The position numbers and the translations under genes are program-made. This document shows, in pieces, positions 60,437-64,000 of a DNA stretch of 64,000 bases. Within the stretch, counting starts at the first letter, position 1, and each line of letters opens with the position of its first letter. This stretch comes from Paraescarpia echinospica (taxonomy: Eukaryota; Annelida; Polychaeta; Sabellida; Siboglinidae): positions 32,446,813 through 32,510,812 of the forward strand of contig CM034541.1 of NCBI GenBank assembly GCA_020002185.1, written 5' to 3'. The notes under the pieces were generated by a model. It searched no databases, was not told the origin of the DNA, and was given only the letters and a program-made list of their open reading frames with translations.

Positions 60437-60889
60437 ATGTCGTCGCCTATAAGGTTTGGTGGATCGCGGTCGTTCTTGTCGAATATGTATATGCGTCGAC
60501 TGTCGGCGTTCGGTCGGGGCTTTCGATCCGTCGAGCACGCCTATCAGTATAGGAAAGCGATATTCTACGAGGACGTGGAATGTGCCGAAATAATCAAAAG
60601 TTCGCTAAGTTCTTACGCAGCGAAACGACGCAGTTACGACATTCGACTAAAGAGAATGAGAAACAAATGGACCGACATTAGGGTGAAATGTATGAAGATG
60701 TTGTTGAGGAGGAAGTTTGACGGATCGAGCGATTTGAAGGCTGCACTGTTGGCGACCGGGGACGCCGAATTGGTGGAATGGATAGCGAGTAAGGAGGGTT
60801 TCTGGGGTAGCGGAATCGCGGGCGATTCGGGGAAGAACACGCTCGGTAAACTGTTGATGGAGTTGCGCGATGAGTATAAAAACGCGTAA
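60437..60889 (+). CDS. NADAR-family (YbiA-like, DUF1768) protein
   Basis: 150 residues, the usual length for a stand-alone NADAR domain. Visible family motifs: RSFLSN (11-16), FRSVEHAYQYRKA (29-41, with the conserved Glu-33), W78, R82, LLATGDAELVEW (104-115), FWGSG (122-126) and GKNTLGKLLMELR (132-144). No key residue appears lost and the frame is intact. NADAR proteins act on NAD/ADP-ribose-related substrates; characterised members remove ADP-ribose from guanine in DNA (partners of DarT-like toxins), and bacterial YbiA and plant COSA-type members act in riboflavin-pathway intermediates. It is the first gene of the Polinton, with its own TATA box, 28 bp before the ATPase gene and on the same strand. 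GC- and CpG-rich like its neighbours, so it belongs to the element. Substrate here is unknown. Confidence 0.9.
   Translation: MSSPIRFGGSRSFLSNMYMRRLSAFGRGFRSVEHAYQYRKAIFYEDVECAEIIKSSLSSYAAKRRSYDIRLKRMRNKWTDIRVKCMKMLLRRKFDGSSDLKAALLATGDAELVEWIASKEGFWGSGIAGDSGKNTLGKLLMELRDEYKNA
60875..60882 (+). promoter_or_regulatory. TATA box of the ATPase gene, inside the NADAR 3' end
   Basis: TATAAAAA, 43 nt before the ATG at 60,918. It overlaps the last codons (EYKNA) of the NADAR gene. Confidence 0.6.
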
Positions 60890-60917
60890 AAAAGTGTTCG
60901 TCGTTCAGTCGTGAAAA

Positions 60918-61580
60918 ATGAACGGACCGTCGTTGAAGCATCCTTTTACGTGTATAGTAGCCGGTCCTACGGGATGCGGTAAGACGACGTTCGTCGAGCG
61001 TTTGATACGTTACGACACTATGATCGATCCGCCGCCGGAGAAAATCCTGTGGTGTTACGGACAATGGCAGAGCGGCTACACGTCTATGTCTTCGAAAATA
61101 GAGTTCGTAGACGGCCTGCCGGATCCGAAACGTTTAGACGGTAAAGCGAGAACGCTTCTAGTACTCGACGACCTCATGGAGGAGACCGATAGCCGGGTGA
61201 CGGTACTATTTACTAAAAAAAGTCATCATTGTAATACGTCGGTCGTACAATTGCGTCAGAACATGTTTCCGAAAGGGAAAGAAAACCGTACAATCAGCCT
61301 GAACGCTCAATACATAGTGCTATTCAAGAGTCCTCGAGACGCGGGTCAAGTAGGTCACCTAGCGAAACAGATGTACCCGGGAAAGGTCAACTACATGATA
61401 GAGGCTTTCAAAGACGCGACGTCGTCGGCGTACGGCTATCTATTCGTGGATCTGAAACAGGAAACGGAAGAGGACATGCGTCTGCGTACGTGCATATTTC
61501 CGGACGATCGCCTTCAGTACGTGTACGTACGGAAGGGTGGGGGCGGCGGTGGTGGCGGTGGTGGCGTCGGCGGACTATAA
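60918..61580 (+). CDS. A32/FtsK-like DNA-packaging ATPase
   Basis: 220 residues. Walker A GPTGCGKT (16-23) follows a beta strand (FTCIVA). Walker B is TLLVLDDLM (79-87). A downstream FTKKSHHCNTSVVQLRQNMF block (97-116) and SLNAQYIVLFKSPRD (sensor-like) are as in the Polinton/adintovirus branch of the HerA-FtsK packaging ATPases. The role would be ATP-driven loading of element DNA into a capsid. The C-terminus ends in a run of about ten glycines (207-216), a low-complexity extension beyond the ATPase fold coded by GGC/GGT repeats. The frame is intact. The stop codon lies within the TATA box of the next gene. Start chosen at the first ATG, close to Walker A as is usual. Confidence 0.93.
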   Translation: MNGPSLKHPFTCIVAGPTGCGKTTFVERLIRYDTMIDPPPEKILWCYGQWQSGYTSMSSKIEFVDGLPDPKRLDGKARTLLVLDDLMEETDSRVTVLFTKKSHHCNTSVVQLRQNMFPKGKENRTISLNAQYIVLFKSPRDAGQVGHLAKQMYPGKVNYMIEAFKDATSSAYGYLFVDLKQETEEDMRLRTCIFPDDRLQYVYVRKGGGGGGGGGGVGGL

Positions 61581-61581
61581 G
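61576..61581 (+). promoter_or_regulatory. TATA box of the third gene, overlapping the ATPase stop
   Basis: TATAAG includes the ATPase TAA stop and lies 43 nt before the ATG at 61,619. Third box with the same spacing. Confidence 0.55.
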
Positions 61582-61618
61582 AAGAGAGAGACGACGGGGC
61601 GTACGTTTATTAGTCGCT

Positions 61619-62032
61619 ATGAAGGCGCGCGTGACGGGATCGAAGAGACGGCCGAAGGTGGCGGGACCGACGAATCAAATAAAGAGACACATCGTCGCCC
61701 TGCAGCTGTTGGAGAGACATAGGCGGAACATCGCTCTGCGAAAAGCGCTACTCGCCCACGCGGACACCGGTCTCATTTGTAGTCTGTGCGATTGCGCGTA
61801 CAACATTCTGAAAGGGAACGTGAAGTTGTCGCCGAAACAGAAACGCGTATTGTCGAAATACCGGGATCACCTTCGTAAACTCGTCGACAAACACGTGACG
61901 CGTAAGCAGAAGCGTGTCATCTTGCAAAAGGGTGCGGGTGGTTTTTTGACGGCCCTGCTAGCGCCGTTAGCGAGTACCGTTATCTTGCCGCTGCTCAGAC
62001 AGGTGTTCGGCGGCGGCGCCGGCGGTAATTGA
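61619..62032 (+). CDS. Small basic Polinton protein with hydrophobic Gly-rich C-terminus
   Basis: 137 residues. The N-terminal half is strongly basic (KARVTGSKRRPK; RHRRNIALRKALLAH). A short Cys pair (CSLCDC) is followed by LSPKQKRVLSKYRDHLRKLV, then QKGAGGFLTALLAPLASTVI and LPLLRQVFGGGAGG. The GGFL..LL.P hydrophobic end preceded by basic residues resembles small virion core or membrane-active proteins (pX/pVI-like) of adenovirus-related elements. That similarity is from pattern only. The ATG at 61,619 was chosen because an upstream GTG-started extension overlaps the ATPase Gly tract and is Arg/Trp-rich junk. Ends in a TGATG overlap with the next gene. Confidence 0.75.
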   Translation: MKARVTGSKRRPKVAGPTNQIKRHIVALQLLERHRRNIALRKALLAHADTGLICSLCDCAYNILKGNVKLSPKQKRVLSKYRDHLRKLVDKHVTRKQKRVILQKGAGGFLTALLAPLASTVILPLLRQVFGGGAGGN

Positions 62033-62853
62033 TGCAGTACGCGAAGAAGATGGCGTTGGTCGATCCACGATTGGTGGAAAGCCTTCTGCCACGCGTCGAT
62101 CAGTCGTCGAGCACGCCTCGATCACGTGTGCTGAGTAGCCTTGACAGCGACATGAAGGACATTCTAGAACGTTCGGATTTATCGGAACGAGAAAAGGTAG
62201 CGTCGTACAATCAACTGCTGAGTCGGTACAATACGATAGAGGCGGCTCGAGCGGCGCAACCGGTACGCGTGTCGGTGGTGAACAGCGGCGAGACACCCGC
62301 GGTACCGGTGGCGCCAGCAGCGGCGGCGGCGGTGGCGCCACCATCGTCGGAGACGATAGAGCGCGAAATCGTAGCCAGTATGCCGAAAACGTTGAAAGAG
62401 AAGACGAGATTGCTGATCGAAAAAATGAAAGCCGATCCGTTGTCTCGATGGAACAATCGCGGTGAATTCGAGTACGACGGTAAAGCGATCGCGGGGAGTA
62501 ATATGGTCGATCTAGTAAACGATCTCATGCGAACGAGATCGAAGACGACGGCGCCCGTAGGATGGCGGGAGTTCGAATTGCACATGAAGAATATGAATAT
62601 CCCTATGAAATTCGTACGCAACCCGCGCTATCGTTCGTACGTGGAGCGACGACGGAAGCGGCTACTAGAAGAGAGGATGACGATTCCGTCGACGTCTAGT
62701 TCATCAGCAGCGCCGACTGAGCGGAGACGTCGTACTCGGATGCGAGGCGAACCTAAACGCAGATCCGCTTCGTTGGGCATCACGGCGTGGGATAGCGAAC
62801 CTAAACGCAGATCCGGTTCGTCGGGCGTCACGGCGTGGGATACTTTGTCGTGA
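62032..62853 (+). CDS. Polinton protein of unknown function, 273 aa
   Basis: The ATG overlaps the previous stop (TGATG at 62,030-62,034). N-terminus with a helical segment (VDPRLVESLLPR; LERSDLSEREKVASYNQLLS), Ala/Pro linker (about residues 85-105), then a conserved-looking domain (LKEKTRLLIEKMKADPLSRW; IAGSNMVDLVNDLMRTRS; GWREFELHMKNMNIPMKFV; NPRYRSYVERRRKRL). Basic Ser-rich tail with two 16-residue tandem repeats (EPKRRSASLGITAWDS / EPKRRSGSSGVTAWDT; 62,749 and 62,797). Proteins of this layout are recurrent neighbours of the ATPase and integrase in Polintons. A structural or DNA-binding role is likely but unproven. Intact. Confidence 0.8.
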   Translation: MQYAKKMALVDPRLVESLLPRVDQSSSTPRSRVLSSLDSDMKDILERSDLSEREKVASYNQLLSRYNTIEAARAAQPVRVSVVNSGETPAVPVAPAAAAAVAPPSSETIEREIVASMPKTLKEKTRLLIEKMKADPLSRWNNRGEFEYDGKAIAGSNMVDLVNDLMRTRSKTTAPVGWREFELHMKNMNIPMKFVRNPRYRSYVERRRKRLLEERMTIPSTSSSSAAPTERRRRTRMRGEPKRRSASLGITAWDSEPKRRSGSSGVTAWDTLS

Positions 62854-63032
62854 TGACGTCACGACGCGCGATCATCATCGTCGTCGTCGGTTTCATCATC
62901 GCGCTTATCGCGTTCTGTATCATCGTATCATCATCGTCGTCGTCGTCGTCATGGTGTCCGGGTGGAGTCGTCGTCCAAAACGAAAGCCTCGACAGCAACG
63001 AAACGTCGACGAGGACGACGACGACGAGCTGA
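62853..63032 (+). CDS. Small single-pass membrane protein
   Basis: 59 residues starting at an ATG that overlaps the previous stop (TGATG at 62,851-62,855). Basic N-terminus (MTSRRA), one strong transmembrane segment (IIIVVVGFIIALIAFCII, 7-24), a run of eight serines, then a Ser/Thr/Asn C-terminus with possible N-glycosylation site (NESL; NETS). Its last 82 bp overlap the start of the integrase frame in another phase. Coding is supported by the overlap geometry and the clear membrane segment, although a low-complexity (TCG)n run contributes. Confidence 0.6.
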   Translation: MTSRRAIIIVVVGFIIALIAFCIIVSSSSSSSSWCPGGVVVQNESLDSNETSTRTTTTS

Positions 63033-63793
63033 ATAACGCGTACTTCGATCCGAAACGGGTGGGGAGTTACGGAGGCGTCGACGCGTTGCACCGGGCGTCG
63101 AAGCTCCGACGTCCGACCGTCGAGAGGTGGCTAGCGTCGCAGGACGCCTATACCCTACACAAACCGGTTATACGTCATTTCAAACGACGTCGCGTCATCG
63201 TGGGCGGTCGAAACCAGCAGTGGCAAGCCGATCTGGTCGACTTGACTAGACTGAAAACGCACAACGACGGTATAACATTCCTATTGACGGTGATCGATGT
63301 GTTTTCGAAGCGGGCGTGGTGCGTTCCGTTGAAGAATAAGTCCGGAGCGTCGCTCGTCGCGGCCTTCGAGCGCCTGCTGAACGACGACGACGAGACGCCG
63401 CACACGCTGCAGACCGATAAGGGGAGCGAGTTTTTGAACCGACCCCTGCAAACGTTGCTAAACAGTCGCGGCGTTCATCATTTCGTGACGAATAACGAGG
63501 AGACCAAAGCGAGCGTCGTGGAACGGTTTAATCGAACTTTGAAGACGCGTATGTGGCGCTATTTTACGAAATACGAAACGCTGCGCTACGTAGAGGCGTT
63601 ACCGGATTTCGTGCGATCGTACAACAACGCCTACCACCGAAGCATCGGTAGGACGCCGGCGAGTATCGACGCGACGAATCAGGAGGCCGTATGGCAACGA
63701 CTGTACGGGGGCGACGAAAACCGAAACTATGCGTGGGAGATCGCGTACGTATCAGCAAGACGAGGGGTCATTTCAAAAAGGATACATGGCTAA
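62951..63793 (+). CDS. Polinton integrase (retrovirus-like, rve fold), frame broken before C-terminal tail
   Basis: 280 residues in this frame. Basic/acidic N-terminus, an N-terminal helical domain (VERWLASQDAYTLHKPVIRH), then the catalytic core with WQADLVDL (Asp-94), LQTDKGSEF (Asp-156) and ASVVERFNRT (Glu-191), giving D,D(35)E. The core ends with SYNNAYHRSIGRTPASI. The enzyme would join element ends to host DNA. After a GGGGG run (63,707-63,711) this frame gives NRNYAWEIAYVSARR and stops at 63,793, while the phase one base back encodes the expected tail to the window end (separate entry). It overlaps the membrane-protein gene by 82 bp. The first ATG may not be the real start; no promoter box is seen. 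Confidence 0.88.
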   Translation: MVSGWSRRPKRKPRQQRNVDEDDDDELNNAYFDPKRVGSYGGVDALHRASKLRRPTVERWLASQDAYTLHKPVIRHFKRRRVIVGGRNQQWQADLVDLTRLKTHNDGITFLLTVIDVFSKRAWCVPLKNKSGASLVAAFERLLNDDDETPHTLQTDKGSEFLNRPLQTLLNSRGVHHFVTNNEETKASVVERFNRTLKTRMWRYFTKYETLRYVEALPDFVRSYNNAYHRSIGRTPASIDATNQEAVWQRLYGGDENRNYAWEIAYVSARRGVISKRIHG

Positions 63794-64000
63794 CTGGAGC
63801 GAGGAGCTGTTCACCGTCGTAGAGGTGCACCCGTCCGAACCGCCCGTTTATCGCCTCAAGGACGACGCCGAGACGCCGATAGAGGGCACCTTCTACGAAC
63901 CGGAACTACAACGCGTAGTCGTTCCAAAAGACAAACTATATCGGGTGGAGGCAGTTCTTCGGCGTCGTCGGCGTCGTGGCGGCGGTTCGGAGGCGCTCGT
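63712..64000 (+). pseudogene. Integrase C-terminal/chromodomain-like tail in shifted phase, open at window end
   Basis: In the phase with codon starts at 63,715 the sequence reads RKPKLCVGDRVRISKTRGHF, then NWSEELFTVVEVHPSEPPVY, RLKDDAETPIEGTFYEPELQ and an RRRRRRGGG linker, as in the SH3-like and chromodomain-like tail of Polinton integrases. One missing base in the G-run would explain the phase change. An assembly or homopolymer error, a real mutation or a programmed -1 shift cannot be told apart here. Confidence 0.75.

Larger units (their letters stand above)
59812..64000 (+). mobile_element. Polinton/Maverick (adintovirus-like) element, left part
   Basis: The region carries an A32/FtsK-type packaging ATPase and a retrovirus-like integrase with chromodomain-like tail, the hallmark pair of Polintons, plus small virion-type ORFs all on one strand. 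It is denser in genes, richer in GC and CpG, and less mutated than anything else in the window. A candidate left terminus is AGTAGATAG at 59,812, where a SINE is interrupted (Polintons typically start AG, end TC and make 6-bp target duplications). The right terminus, DNA polymerase B, protease and capsid genes are not in the window. The 5'-terminal 600 bp hold repeats, a tRNA-like sequence and a promoter. Confidence 0.88.

Noticed and set aside
61490..61618. N-terminal extension of the small basic Polinton protein
   Set aside because: It would start at GTG and translate the ATPase Gly tract in another phase into an Arg/Trp run; the internal ATG with a TATA box 43 nt upstream is preferred.
62835..62852. 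Upstream TTG-type start of the membrane protein
   Set aside because: The ATG at 62,853 overlaps the previous stop as TGATG, matching the preceding junction, and is a standard start.

Overview
This window is metazoan nuclear DNA, most likely from a marine lophotrochozoan and perhaps a mollusc. Three things point that way: the density of degraded non-LTR, Penelope-like and DIRS-like retroelements; long CA/TG microsatellites; and a split, intron-containing gene of the secreted 'short-chain collagen C4-like' type annotated in molluscs, sponges and cnidarians. There are no operons or ribosome-binding sites, and most of the sequence is AT-rich intergenic DNA built from transposon fossils. The species cannot be fixed from sequence alone.

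Layout. 1-13,900: microsatellites, a 2-kb array of a 45-bp repeat, an 88-bp x5 array, a 23-bp minisatellite, and fragments of an L2/CR1-like LINE, a Penelope-like element (PLE) and a LINE ORF1. 13,966-17,790: a nearly complete but broken CR1-type LINE whose ORF1 joins a hydrophobic leader, a 2A-like motif and a PHD finger. 17,840-19,060: a PLE fossil (RT plus C-terminal endonuclease region, minus strand). 20,831-35,045: exons 1, 2 and 3 of a secreted collagen-C4-like gene (introns of about 13 kb and 0.26 kb), with a frameshift in exon 3. Its first intron holds a LINE, two SINE copies, an RTE element with an inverted 5' part, and an L2 copy. 35,640-39,010: LINE pieces interrupted by a pogo-type DNA transposon with TA target duplication. 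41,000-46,200: tandem repeats, a second copy of exon 1 (42,913-43,210) inside a diverged segmental duplication, and a tRNA-derived SINE. 46,300-48,360: LINE remnants. 49,250-49,515: a very long TG tract. 49,785-51,000: second copy of a dispersed repeat. 52,600-56,205: a LINE with a conserved 3' hairpin. 56,310-58,850: a DIRS-like element (gag-like, RT, RNase H).

59,812 to the right edge: the 5' part of a Polinton/Maverick (adintovirus-like) element, the most interesting part of the window. It is GC- and CpG-rich and gene-dense. Left to right it carries a candidate 5'-AGT terminus that cuts a SINE, a tRNA-like sequence with a T-run, a NADAR (YbiA-like) gene, an A32/FtsK-type packaging ATPase, a small basic protein with a hydrophobic Gly-rich tail, a 273-aa structural-type protein of unknown role, a 59-aa membrane protein and a retrovirus-like integrase. 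Three TATA-like boxes sit at nearly constant distance (about 40-43 nt) before the first three ATGs. The next junctions are UGAUG stop/start overlaps, so the element appears to use short promoter-proximal units plus a coupled polycistronic unit. The integrase frame breaks at a G-run just before its chromodomain-like tail. DNA polymerase, capsid and protease genes are not in the window and would be expected to the right.

The strongest hypothesis is that this virus-like transposon has captured a NADAR enzyme. Characterised NADAR proteins remove ADP-ribose from guanine in DNA, so the gene could protect the element or its transcripts from host ADP-ribosylation, or act in nucleotide metabolism. This is inference from family and context.
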